Below, piece by piece: positions 1 through 8,237 of a stretch of DNA of 64,000 nucleotides (position 1 is its first letter; every line of letters starts with the position of its first letter). Origin of the DNA: Enterobacter ludwigii (GTDB taxonomy: Bacteria; Pseudomonadota; Gammaproteobacteria; Enterobacterales; Enterobacteriaceae); contig CEFQ01000008.1 of assembly GCA_900068845.1 (NCBI GenBank), positions 186,001 to 250,000 on the forward strand, given 5' to 3'. A model generated the notes under the pieces. It was given only the letters and a program-made list of their open reading frames with translations, was not told where the DNA came from and did no database searches. The translations under genes and the position numbers were made by a program.

Positions 1-764
1 AGCTGCTGCACCTGGGTAATCAATAGCTGGCCGATCACCGAATCCTGCGGGCTGCCGAGCAGCGCAGGTGTGATAAAGAAGCCAAGCGAGCCAATGAAAA
101 TCAGCAAACAGGAGGCGACTAAACCGGGCATCGACAGCGGGAAAAAAATGCGCCAGAACGCCTGCGCACGCGAAGCGCCCAACGTGTGACTGGCGGGCAT
201 CAGGCGGCTGTCGATGCTGGTCATGGTCGGTAACATGGTGATGATCGCCAGCGGCAGCATGCTGTGCACCATGGCAAACACCACCACGCCACGGGTATAC
301 AGCACGTTGAGCGGTTGATCGGCTCCCAGCCCCATTAACATCTCGGACAAAATCCCGCGTCGTGACAGCAACACCATCCACGCGAAGTTTTTCAACAAGG
401 CGCTGGTCCAGAACGGCAGCAAAATCAACCACATCAGGCGGCGGCGGGTGTTTTCGCTGAGCTGCGCCAGCCAGTAGGCGACGGGATAAGCGATCAGTAA
501 GCAAGCCAGCGTGGTTTGCAGCGCGATAACAAAGGTATTGAGCGTCACTTTGACGTAAATACCGGCACCGAACATCTGGCTCCAGACATCCAGCGAGAAG
601 TGGCCGTCGCTGTCCTGAAAACTCAACAGCATCAGTTTAAGGGTTGGCCAGGCTAGGAATACCGCTAAGAACAGCAGCCCCGGAGCCGTCAACCATAACG
701 GATGCAGACGCCAGGTTTTACGCGCACGCTGTTTGTTGGCAGGCGATGTAGCAAATTCAGTCAA
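1..764 (-). CDS. ABC transporter inner-membrane permease (PotB-like), 3' end cut by window edge
   Basis: First permease of a spermidine/putrescine-type ABC importer, moving substrate from the periplasm through the inner membrane. The visible 254 codons show an N-terminal membrane segment (WLTAPGLLFLAVFLAWP), further hydrophobic helices, and an EAA-type loop for the ATPase (TLGASRAQAFWRIFFPLSMP). The gene runs off the left edge. I chose the TTG at 764-762 because GGAGG lies 8 nt upstream and no ATG fits as well. It follows the binding-protein gene by 43 bp on the same strand, so they form one operon. The second permease and the ATPase presumably lie beyond the edge. Substrate is unknown. Confidence 0.85.
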   Translation of the reverse strand, partial: MTEFATSPANKQRARKTWRLHPLWLTAPGLLFLAVFLAWPTLKLMLLSFQDSDGHFSLDVWSQMFGAGIYVKVTLNTFVIALQTTLACLLIAYPVAYWLAQLSENTRRRLMWLILLPFWTSALLKNFAWMVLLSRRGILSEMLMGLGADQPLNVLYTRGVVVFAMVHSMLPLAIITMLPTMTSIDSRLMPASHTLGASRAQAFWRIFFPLSMPGLVASCLLIFIGSLGFFITPALLGSPQDSVIGQLLITQVQQ

Positions 765-807
765 GAAGAAATCCTCCAGCGTAAGAGGGCCGCAGCCCTC
801 TTGCGGA

Positions 808-1893
808 TCAACTCATTACCCATTTTTCGAAGCGTTCGGTCAGAGCCAGCTGGTTTTCACCCCAGTAATCTGCGCCGAGCAGCGCCAGTTGCCCGATATG
901 GTCTGGCGCGGTGGGCAGCAGCGTGGCTTTCTTCTTATCAATGAAGTCGTAGGCTTTGATGTTGGTAGGGCCGCAGGCCAGATCTTCGGTAAACAGCGAC
1001 TGGCGTTTGGCATCCATACAGAACTGGATGAACTTGCGTGCGGCGTCGAGTTTTGGGCTGCCGTGCGGAATGGTCCAGCCGTCGATGTTGTACAGGCCCT
1101 GATCCCAGGCGATGGCGGCAGGCGTACCGGCATCAATCGCGGTTTGCGCGCGAGTGCTCCAGATACTCAGCATATCCAACTCGCCGCTTTGCAGCAGCTG
1201 CGTCGCCTGCGCGCCGCCGGTCCACCACACATCAATGCTCTTGCGGATTTTGTCGAGGCTGCGGAAGGCACGATCGACATCCAGCGGATAGAGATTTTTC
1301 GGGTCAACGCCATCGGCCATCAGCGCCACTTCCAGCGTACAAATGGGGCTGCGCCACAGACCGCGACGGCCTTTGAATTTCTCGGTGTTCCAGAAGTCGA
1401 CCCAGTTTTTCGGTGCCTTATCGCCCGAGAAGGCATCCAGACGGTAACCGAGCGCCAGCGCGAAGATGCTGACGCCGCCAAACTGTTTGGTAATCGATCC
1501 CTTCACGTAGTTTTCCGGGTCCGCCACCGTCACATTGATGTCTTCCAGATACGGCTTGTTCAGCTTGTTAAGGCGCACCAGATGCTCGGGGTTGAGCAAC
1601 GCCACATCAAACAGATAATTTTTGGTATCCACCATCATCTGGAATTGCGGCACCGGATCGGGGCCGAGCACGGTGTTAATAATCTTGATGCCGGTGGCTT
1701 GTTCAAACGGTTTGTAAAACGCTTTGCTGAAACCGGTGCCGTAAGGTCCGCCAACATCGGCGACGGTCAGCGTCGTGACCTCAGCGGCACGCGCCGGGCG
1801 TGAGATGATCATTGGCGCGACCGAAGCCACCGCAGCGGCACTGAAGCCCAGTTTCAACGCGTCACGGCGGGAGTAGCCTTTCTTTTTGTCCAT
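808..1893 (-). CDS. ABC transporter periplasmic substrate-binding protein (PotD/family 1), Tat-exported
   Basis: Periplasmic binding protein of the spermidine/putrescine/Fe3+ solute-binding group. The N-terminus has a twin-arginine signal (YSRRDALKLGFSAAAVASVAP) ending near ARA, so export in folded form by Tat is likely. The rest is a typical two-lobe binding protein of about 330 residues (LTVADVGGPYGTGFSKAFYK at the mature start). A start five codons further upstream exists, but GAGGG sits just before the ATG at 1893-1891, which I prefer. It is followed by the permease at 764 and preceded 54 bp upstream by the GH3 gene. Ligand cannot be read from sequence; the linked glycosidase hints at a glycoside or glycosylated compound. 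Confidence 0.85.
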   Translation of the reverse strand: MDKKKGYSRRDALKLGFSAAAVASVAPMIISRPARAAEVTTLTVADVGGPYGTGFSKAFYKPFEQATGIKIINTVLGPDPVPQFQMMVDTKNYLFDVALLNPEHLVRLNKLNKPYLEDINVTVADPENYVKGSITKQFGGVSIFALALGYRLDAFSGDKAPKNWVDFWNTEKFKGRRGLWRSPICTLEVALMADGVDPKNLYPLDVDRAFRSLDKIRKSIDVWWTGGAQATQLLQSGELDMLSIWSTRAQTAIDAGTPAAIAWDQGLYNIDGWTIPHGSPKLDAARKFIQFCMDAKRQSLFTEDLACGPTNIKAYDFIDKKKATLLPTAPDHIGQLALLGADYWGENQLALTERFEKWVMS

Positions 1894-1946
1894 TATTACC
1901 CTCTGCATAGCTTGTTGTTATTAGATGAATGCCTGGTGTTGGTGCC

Positions 1947-4313
1947 TTACTCTTTTTCTGCCTGAAGAATGGCGGCGTTCACATTAGTGATTAGCGTATC
2001 GATCGCCTGCTGATCGAAGCGTTGGCGAAAACGACGATCAAAGGTGGTGACGAAACCGACGAAGGAGTTGGTGCAGTGTTCCAGCAGGCGATCGGCATCC
2101 TGTTCAGAGATGACCAGTTGCTGCTGCAGGAAGGCATTAAAGTGGCTGCGTGCAATCGGGTTTTCCAAAATGAAAATCGGCTGCGTGTCGCGCGCGATCA
2201 GGCGATACCGCGCCACCTTATTGAGCGCCTTAACCTTTATTTGCAATGGCAGATCGCGGGAATGACCGCCAATGCACAGCGCAATGTCACCTTCCTCCAG
2301 AACCCACTGCTGGCGGCCCGTATTGTAATAGCGCAGGTCGTCCACCGGCAGCGTCAGGCTGATACGACGCTGTTCGCCCGGCTGCAATTCGGTTTTGCTG
2401 AAAGCCCGCAGATCCTGCAATGGACGCTTCTGGCGCGAATCGCAATAGCGGCTATACAGCTGGCTCACCTCTTTTCCGGCGCGGTGACCGGTGTTGGTGA
2501 GCGTGAAGCTGACGGCCAGCGTTTCGCCGGTTTTGAGGGTGTGGCGATCTACCGTGATATCGCTGTAGGCGAACGTGGTGTAGCTAAGGCCATAACCGAA
2601 CGGGAACAGGGGCGCGAGCTGGCGCACGTCATACCAACGATAACCAACGAAAACGCCTTCGCTATACCGATGCTGGCCATTTTCGCCCGGATAGCTGTGC
2701 CAGCCGGGGATGTCCTGAATCTGCTGCGGGAAGGTGACGGTGAGTTTGCCGCTTGGGTTGACCACGCCAAACAACACATCGGCCAGTCCGCCGCCCATCG
2801 CTTGCCCGGCGTAGAAGGTTTCCACCACCGCCGCAACGTTTTCCAGCCACGGCATCACTACCGCGTCCGGGTTAGCCAGCACCACAATAACGTTGGGATT
2901 GACCGCCGCCAGCGCGGCAATCAGCGCATCCTGACCCGCCTGTAGATTCAGGGTGCGACGATCGGAACCTTCGCCGTCATAACCGTCTTCACTGTTGGCA
3001 AACACCACCACGCGATCGGCTTCACGCGCCGCCGCGCAGGCTTCATCTCGCAGCGTTTGCGCACTTTCAGCTTCGTTGGCATCGCCACGGCACCAGTTCA
3101 GCGTGATGCCGTTGGCGAGTTTTGCCATTTCATCCCACGGAATATCCACCTGAGTCGGCAGCGTAGTGGCGCAACCGGAACCCTGAATCACCGGCGTTTT
3201 TGCGCCTTCACCCACCACTAACACGCGCTGGCAGCGCGCCGCATCAAGCGGCAACATTTGGTTGTCGTTCTTGAGCAGCACAATCGATTCGGCGACCATG
3301 CGGCGTGCTAATGCGTGATGCTCAGCGTGATCCACCACCGTGGCGCGCTTCTCACCGTGAATGGCGCGGTGCACCATCTCCATCACACGAACGGCGGAAA
3401 TCTCGGCGTGTTCACGCGACACCTCACCGTGTTCAATCGCTGCCGCCAGCGCGGCTTTACGCGTTTCGCTTTCAGGCATGTCTAGGTCGTTACCGGCCAG
3501 CAGCGACTGCGGACGATCTTTGATGCCATGCCAGTCGGCGATCACCACGCCGTCGAATCCCCAGTCGTGGCGCAGAACATCCGTCAGCAGCCAGCTGTGC
3601 TCAGCGGTTTGCGTGCCGTTCAGACGGTTATAGGAGCTCATTACCGTCCACGGATTAGATTGCTTAATCGCACGCTCGAAGCCACGCAGGTAGATTTCAC
3701 GTAGTGCGCGCTCATCAACAATCGAATTCATGCTGGTGCGTTCGATTTCGGAGTTGTTGCAAGCGAAATGCTTCAGCGAAGCGCCGACGTTCTGCTGCTG
3801 TAAGCCATTGATCACGCCGCTGGCGATTTCGCCGGAGATCAGCGGATCTTCAGAGTAGTATTCGTAACTGCGGCCACCGAGCGGGGTACGGCGAATGTTG
3901 ATGCCCGGGCCGAGCAGCATATGCACACCCATTTGCTGGCACTCTCTGCCCAGCGCATCGCCCAGCGTTAGCGCCAGGTCATTGTCCCAGCTGCAGGCAA
4001 AGCTTGATCCATTGGGGAAGCAGGTGGCCGGTTTCATCGTGCCCCATGCGACTTCGACATCTTTAGCTCGCTGATTAACCACATTTAAAAAGCCTGCGAA
4101 GTCCTGCCCACCTTTTTCATCGCCGTCAATTTGCTGGATAGAGTAGCGCACGCCATAAGTGCCATCGGTCATCACCATCCGGGGAATGCCTAAACGTTCA
4201 TTTGACTCTGTTTTCCACATGCCATGACCGCTGAGAATATCGCTCAGTTCGGCGGGCGACATGGCTTTTGCCAGAGAGAGAAATTCTCCGTTTTCGAACG
4301 GGTTTGCAGACAT
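1947..4313 (-). CDS. Glycoside hydrolase family 3 beta-glycosidase, cytoplasmic
   Basis: Retaining exo-beta-glycosidase of the BglX/GH3 superfamily, 788 residues. The N-terminal (beta/alpha)8 domain contains the KHFACNNSE region and the nucleophile loop VVIADWHG with Asp260. A GH3 C-terminal alpha/beta domain follows (QGSGCATTLP, DEACAAAREADRVVVF), then a fibronectin-III-like domain (SFTLTNTGHRAGKEVSQLY). A further C-terminal stretch of about 100 residues is less usual. No signal peptide is present, unlike periplasmic BglX, so it should act on imported substrate, which fits the ABC importer genes downstream. First gene of the leftward operon, divergent from a LysR gene. Substrate specificity (glucoside, xyloside or other) cannot be settled. 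Confidence 0.9.
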   Translation of the reverse strand: MSANPFENGEFLSLAKAMSPAELSDILSGHGMWKTESNERLGIPRMVMTDGTYGVRYSIQQIDGDEKGGQDFAGFLNVVNQRAKDVEVAWGTMKPATCFPNGSSFACSWDNDLALTLGDALGRECQQMGVHMLLGPGINIRRTPLGGRSYEYYSEDPLISGEIASGVINGLQQQNVGASLKHFACNNSEIERTSMNSIVDERALREIYLRGFERAIKQSNPWTVMSSYNRLNGTQTAEHSWLLTDVLRHDWGFDGVVIADWHGIKDRPQSLLAGNDLDMPESETRKAALAAAIEHGEVSREHAEISAVRVMEMVHRAIHGEKRATVVDHAEHHALARRMVAESIVLLKNDNQMLPLDAARCQRVLVVGEGAKTPVIQGSGCATTLPTQVDIPWDEMAKLANGITLNWCRGDANEAESAQTLRDEACAAAREADRVVVFANSEDGYDGEGSDRRTLNLQAGQDALIAALAAVNPNVIVVLANPDAVVMPWLENVAAVVETFYAGQAMGGGLADVLFGVVNPSGKLTVTFPQQIQDIPGWHSYPGENGQHRYSEGVFVGYRWYDVRQLAPLFPFGYGLSYTTFAYSDITVDRHTLKTGETLAVSFTLTNTGHRAGKEVSQLYSRYCDSRQKRPLQDLRAFSKTELQPGEQRRISLTLPVDDLRYYNTGRQQWVLEEGDIALCIGGHSRDLPLQIKVKALNKVARYRLIARDTQPIFILENPIARSHFNAFLQQQLVISEQDADRLLEHCTNSFVGFVTTFDRRFRQRFDQQAIDTLITNVNAAILQAEKE

Positions 4314-4717
4314 GAGTGTTATTCCGAAGTTAGAGGAGGGTGACCGCCTGTTATCAAGATGTCAGACACTATGGCGGCAGGATTAGGCGTGAGGCAATTA
4401 TTAAATTTGTGGCCTTTAAATTAAAAAAAACTATCCAGCCAACACGACTGATTTATTTATTGCGGGTGGGTAATAAATTGCGCAGCGTTATTGTCTGTTG
4501 AATGAAAATATCCCGCACTTTTACTGTGCAGCGCCTGCTGCATATTGGCGCGGGGTGGATTATTTTGGTGCGTTAGCTTGGGCGAATAACGGATTAATTG
4601 AGGTGTTTATTGCAGCTTGCTTCACTAAAAGCTGGCATGTCGCTTGCTTTATTAAAATTGCTTAGCGTAAAACTCGCTAATCCATCCTTTAGACAATATT
4701 CTGTTAATGGCGCAATC
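4314..4717. promoter_or_regulatory. Divergent promoter region between GH3 operon and LysR gene
   Basis: About 400 bp, AT-rich in the middle, without a supported gene. It must hold the promoters of the GH3/ABC operon (leftward) and of the LysR gene (rightward), so LysR control of the operon is the obvious guess. I could not identify a convincing T-N11-A operator or -35/-10 pair by eye. Confidence 0.5.
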
Positions 4718-5638
4718 ATGACTCATTTTACCCTCAAGCAACTCAAATATTTCGTCACCGTCGTGGAAACGGAAAGTATCGCTGAGGCTTCGCGCCAGCT
4801 GCATATCGCGCAGCCTTCGATCTCGGTGGCAATCAAAAATCTTGAGGATGCCTTTGAGCAGCAACTGTTTATTCGCCATCACGCGCAGGGCGTTTCACTG
4901 ACCTCCAGCGGCCGACGTTTTTATGAGAAAGCCAGCGAGTTATTGCGGCTTTCGCATGAGTTTGAGCAGAGCTCGCGGGCTGACAATGAACTGGTGTGCG
5001 GCACGGTGGCGGTCGGTTGCTTTGAATCTGCCGCACCGTTGTATATGCCTAAATTGATTGCCGGATTCAAAAAACTTTACCCGGAAATCAACATCCAGCT
5101 TTATGACGGAGAGCAGCATGAACTGACGCATGGTCTGCATCGTGGGCGTTTTGATGTGGCCTTTCTCTACGATTTAGAGCTGGATAACGTCATTAAAAAG
5201 GAGCCGCTGAATGCGCCGCATAAACCTTATGCGCTGCTACCCGCCGCGCATCCGCTGGCGAAAAAAAGTGCCGTCACCCTGCAAGAGTTGGCGCGTTTGC
5301 CCATGATTTTGCTCGATGTGGTGCCAAGCAAAAATTATTTCATCAGTATTTTTAAAGAGAATGGCTATCACCCGGAAGTGGCTTACAGTTCGCCGTCAAT
5401 TGAAATGGTGCGCTGCATGGTGGGGCAAGGATTAGGTTTTTCGGTGCTGGTGACGCGCCCGTGTTCCGATATTACTTATGACGGTGAGCGGTTAGTGCAG
5501 CTGGATATTATTGATGATATGGCCGCATCGACATTAATCATGGCCTATTTGCAAAATAACGAACCTACCCGGCCTACACGATTATTTATGGATTACTGTC
5601 GCAGTATGGAATTAACCCCGCCGCGCATCGCTGGCTAA
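4718..5638 (+). CDS. LysR-family transcriptional regulator
   Basis: 306-residue LysR-type regulator. The N-terminal winged helix-turn-helix covers about residues 1-65 (FTLKQLKYFVTVVETESIAE, then HIAQPSISVAIKNLE as recognition helix). An effector-binding domain of the periplasmic-binding-protein fold follows from about residue 90. I chose the ATG at 4718 because it puts the HTH at the extreme N-terminus as in the family; an in-frame TTG at 4598 would add 40 unrelated residues. It is divergent from the GH3/ABC operon and also precedes the flavin monooxygenase operon on the same strand, so either could be its target. Family assignment is firm, target is inference. Confidence 0.9.
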   Translation: MTHFTLKQLKYFVTVVETESIAEASRQLHIAQPSISVAIKNLEDAFEQQLFIRHHAQGVSLTSSGRRFYEKASELLRLSHEFEQSSRADNELVCGTVAVGCFESAAPLYMPKLIAGFKKLYPEINIQLYDGEQHELTHGLHRGRFDVAFLYDLELDNVIKKEPLNAPHKPYALLPAAHPLAKKSAVTLQELARLPMILLDVVPSKNYFISIFKENGYHPEVAYSSPSIEMVRCMVGQGLGFSVLVTRPCSDITYDGERLVQLDIIDDMAASTLIMAYLQNNEPTRPTRLFMDYCRSMELTPPRIAG

Positions 5639-5654
5639 ACTTAGTACGCCTTAC

Positions 5655-5694
5655 GTAGCGGCGCGATTTATCGCGCAATAAATTGCGCCGCTAC
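5655..5694. repeat. 40-bp dispersed palindromic repeat (REP-like)
   Basis: Imperfect palindrome running from GTAGCGGCGC to GCGCCGCTAC with an AT-rich centre. Identical copies occur at 16035-16074, 26569-26608 and 42570-42609. It lies between the LysR gene and the monooxygenase operon and can fold into a long hairpin. Confidence 0.9.
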
Positions 5695-5855
5695 AATGTG
5701 TGTGCTCTGTGATATTGGGATCCAACATTTATTGGCTAATTATTTTCTATTCAGACGCTCGATTTATAATATTTTACCGTCTTCGTTGGCTCAAATAGTC
5801 TTGGAAACTTCTTAAGTTGCCATACCTCGCGCAAGGCGGGACGAAGGACGTTGAA

Positions 5856-7115
5856 ATGACATCACCAATCACTGAAACAGATACGCTAATTATTGGCGCG
5901 GGTCAGGCGGGGATCGCGATGAGCGAACATCTGACTCGCCTCGGTATTCCGCATCTGGTATTAGAAAAGAATCGCATTGCCGAATCCTGGCGCACTCGGC
6001 GCTGGGATTCGCTGGTCGCCAACGGTCCGGCCTGGCACGACCGCTTCCCAGGCATGGCTTTCCCGAACTGCTCGCCGGACAGTTTTGTCGCCAAAGAACA
6101 GGTGGCGGACTACTTTGTCAGCTACGCCGAACAGTATCAGGCACCGATTCGCACCGGCGTAGAAGTCCTCAACGCAGAACGTAACCTGGGCCGCGCCGGT
6201 TTCACCGTGCAGACAACTCAGGGCACAATCAATGCGCAGCGCATCGTGGCGGCAACGGGGCCGTTCCATCGTCCGCTGATCCCGGCGATTGCTCCGCAGA
6301 ACAGCGGGCGGTATCAAATCCACTCAGCCGAGTACAAAAATCCGCAGCAGTTGCCGCAGGGCGGCGTGCTGGTGGTGGGCGCGGGCTCATCGGGCGTGCA
6401 GATTGCGGATGAGTTGCAGCGTGCGGGGAAAGAGGTGTGGCTATCGGTAGGCGCGCACGATCGTCCACCGCGCGCCTATCGTGGCCGAGATTTTTGCTGG
6501 TGGTTAGGGGTGCTGGGATTATGGGATGCCGCCGCCAATCAGCCGGGTAAAGAGCACGTCACCATTGCTGTGAGCGGCGCGCGCGGCGGTCACACCGTGG
6601 ATTTCCGTCGTTTAGCGGCTCAGGGCATCAATCTTGTCGGGTTAACCCGTAGTTTCGCCGACGATCGTGTGCAGTTCCAGCCTGATTTAGCGCAAAACAT
6701 TGCCAATGGCGATGCCAACTATCTCTCATTGCTGGATGCCGCCGATGCCTATATCGAACGTAATGGCCTCGACCTTCCGCCCGAACCGCAGGCGCGTGAA
6801 TTCCTGCCCGACCCATCATGCATCAGCGATCCCACACTGGATCTGAACCTCAAGGAAGTAGGTATCACCAGCATTATCTGGGCCACCGGCTACGTAGCGG
6901 ATTACAGCTGGTTGAAGGTGGGTGCGTTTAATCAACAGGGCAAACCACAGCATCATCGCGGCGTTTCCAGCGAACCGGGCGTCTATTTCCTCGGCTTGCC
7001 GTGGCTGTCGCGTCGCGGTTCCACCTTTATCTGGGGCGTGTGGCACGACGCGAAATTTATCGCCGATCAGATCGCCATTCAGCGCCAATATCAGCACTAC
7101 AGCGCCGACATTTAA
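5856..7115 (+). CDS. Flavin-containing monooxygenase (FAD/NADPH, YUCCA/FMO-like)
   Basis: 419-residue FAD- and NADPH-dependent monooxygenase. An FAD Rossmann motif GAGQAG is at residues 14-19, a second dinucleotide motif GAGSSG at about 174-179 for NADPH, and the ATGY motif typical of this class at about 343-346. Such enzymes oxygenate amine, sulfide or carbonyl groups. The ATG at 5856 has AAGGACG just upstream; a TTG 39 bp earlier gives extra residues with no homology signal. It is the first gene of a tight operon with RidA, DUF1028 and an M20 deacylase, which points to catabolism of a nitrogen compound. The substrate is unknown. Confidence 0.88.
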   Translation: MTSPITETDTLIIGAGQAGIAMSEHLTRLGIPHLVLEKNRIAESWRTRRWDSLVANGPAWHDRFPGMAFPNCSPDSFVAKEQVADYFVSYAEQYQAPIRTGVEVLNAERNLGRAGFTVQTTQGTINAQRIVAATGPFHRPLIPAIAPQNSGRYQIHSAEYKNPQQLPQGGVLVVGAGSSGVQIADELQRAGKEVWLSVGAHDRPPRAYRGRDFCWWLGVLGLWDAAANQPGKEHVTIAVSGARGGHTVDFRRLAAQGINLVGLTRSFADDRVQFQPDLAQNIANGDANYLSLLDAADAYIERNGLDLPPEPQAREFLPDPSCISDPTLDLNLKEVGITSIIWATGYVADYSWLKVGAFNQQGKPQHHRGVSSEPGVYFLGLPWLSRRGSTFIWGVWHDAKFIADQIAIQRQYQHYSADI

Positions 7116-7130
7116 CCTACAGGAACGATT

Positions 7131-7553
7131 ATGCCAACGCATCAACGCATTCGGATGTTTAACACCAAAGAAACCTATCCAAATCAAACGCTGGATAACG
7201 ATCTCTGTCAGGCGGTTCGCGCGGGGAACACCGTATACGTGCGCGGCCAGGTCGGCACGGACTTTGCCGGCAATTTGGTGGGGCTGGGGGATCCGCAAGC
7301 GCAGACCGCGCAGGCGATGAAAAACCTGAAGCAGCTGCTGGAAGAGGCGGGCAGCGATCTCAGCCATATTGTGAAAACCACCACTTATATTATTGATCCC
7401 CGCTATCGCGAACCGGTGTATCAGGAAGTGGGCAAATGGCTAAAAGGGGTATTCCCGATTTCAACCGGATTGGTGGTGTCCGCGCTGGGCCAGCCGCAAT
7501 GGCTGATGGAAATTGACGTCATCGCGGTGATCCCCGACGACTGGAAAAAATAA
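7131..7553 (+). CDS. RidA/YjgF/UK114-family deaminase
   Basis: 140-residue member of the Rid superfamily, small trimeric cytoplasmic enzymes that hydrolyse reactive enamine/imine intermediates to ketones and ammonia. The family pattern is clear: a central VRGQVGTDFAGNLVGLGD segment, QTAQAMKNLKQLLEEAGSDL helix, and the VKTTTYIIDPRYREPVY strand-loop. Length is slightly above the usual 125-130, with a short N-terminal extension. It starts 15 bp after the monooxygenase gene with AGGAACG as ribosome site. In this operon it most likely clears an imine or enamine produced by the monooxygenase or a later step; that role is inference. Confidence 0.9.
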   Translation: MPTHQRIRMFNTKETYPNQTLDNDLCQAVRAGNTVYVRGQVGTDFAGNLVGLGDPQAQTAQAMKNLKQLLEEAGSDLSHIVKTTTYIIDPRYREPVYQEVGKWLKGVFPISTGLVVSALGQPQWLMEIDVIAVIPDDWKK

Positions 7554-7562
7554 GGCGGCTTC

Positions 7563-8237
7563 ATGACAGTATCCATTGCAGCACGTTGCCCGGAATCCGG
7601 GCAGCTAGGCATTGCCATCAGCTCCTCCAGCATCGCTGTCGGCGCACGTTGTCCGTGGCTGGTGGCGGGGATTGGTGCGGTTTCCAGCCAGAACATCACG
7701 TTACCGGCGCTGGGGCAGCAGATTCTGGCACAGCTGGAAGCGGGCCTCACGCCGCAACAGGCACTAAAAAGTGCGCTGGCGGAGGATCGTTTCAGCGAGT
7801 ATCGCCAGGTGACGGTGATTGATGCCAGCGGCAGCAGCGCCGCCTTCAGCGGGGAACACACGTTAGGCATTTATGCCGTGGTACAGGGCAACGAGTGCGT
7901 GGCGGCGGGTAACATGCTGAAGGATAAATCGGTGATTGCCGCAATGGTTACTGCCTTCGAGGCTTCCAGTGGTGAATTGACCAGTCGCCTGATTGGTGCG
8001 TTGCAGGCGGGGATTGATGCCGGAGGCGAAGCCGGCCCGGTGCATTCGGCGGCGGTGAAAGTGGTGGATGATTACACCTGGCCGCTGGTGGATCTGCGTA
8101 TTGACTGGGCGGAAGCCGACCCGGTTGCGGCACTCAATACTTTGTGGCTGGCGTACGAACCGCAAATGCAGGCCTACGTGACGCGCGCGCTCGATCCGCG
8201 CGAAGCACCCAGCTATGGCGTACCAGGCGATGAATAG
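7563..8237 (+). CDS. DUF1028 family protein (Ntn-hydrolase-like)
   Basis: 224-residue protein of the DUF1028 family, related in fold to N-terminal-nucleophile hydrolases. The N-terminus (TVSIAARCPESGQLGIAISS) and the block VGARCPWLVAGIGAVSSQN are characteristic. The true reaction is not something I can state; members often sit beside amidohydrolases and peptidases. It starts 9 bp after RidA and overlaps the following M20 gene, so the four genes are translationally coupled. Probable role: hydrolysis of an amide or cyclic intermediate (inference). Confidence 0.82.
   Translation: MTVSIAARCPESGQLGIAISSSSIAVGARCPWLVAGIGAVSSQNITLPALGQQILAQLEAGLTPQQALKSALAEDRFSEYRQVTVIDASGSSAAFSGEHTLGIYAVVQGNECVAAGNMLKDKSVIAAMVTAFEASSGELTSRLIGALQAGIDAGGEAGPVHSAAVKVVDDYTWPLVDLRIDWAEADPVAALNTLWLAYEPQMQAYVTRALDPREAPSYGVPGDE

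Noticed and set aside
733..1803. Long plus-strand reading frame opposite the binding-protein gene
   Set aside because: It is antisense to a clear Tat-exported binding protein and its translation shows no domain.
2022..2945. Plus-strand frame inside the GH3 gene
   Set aside because: Shadow of the GH3 coding strand; GH3 motifs are continuous on the minus strand.
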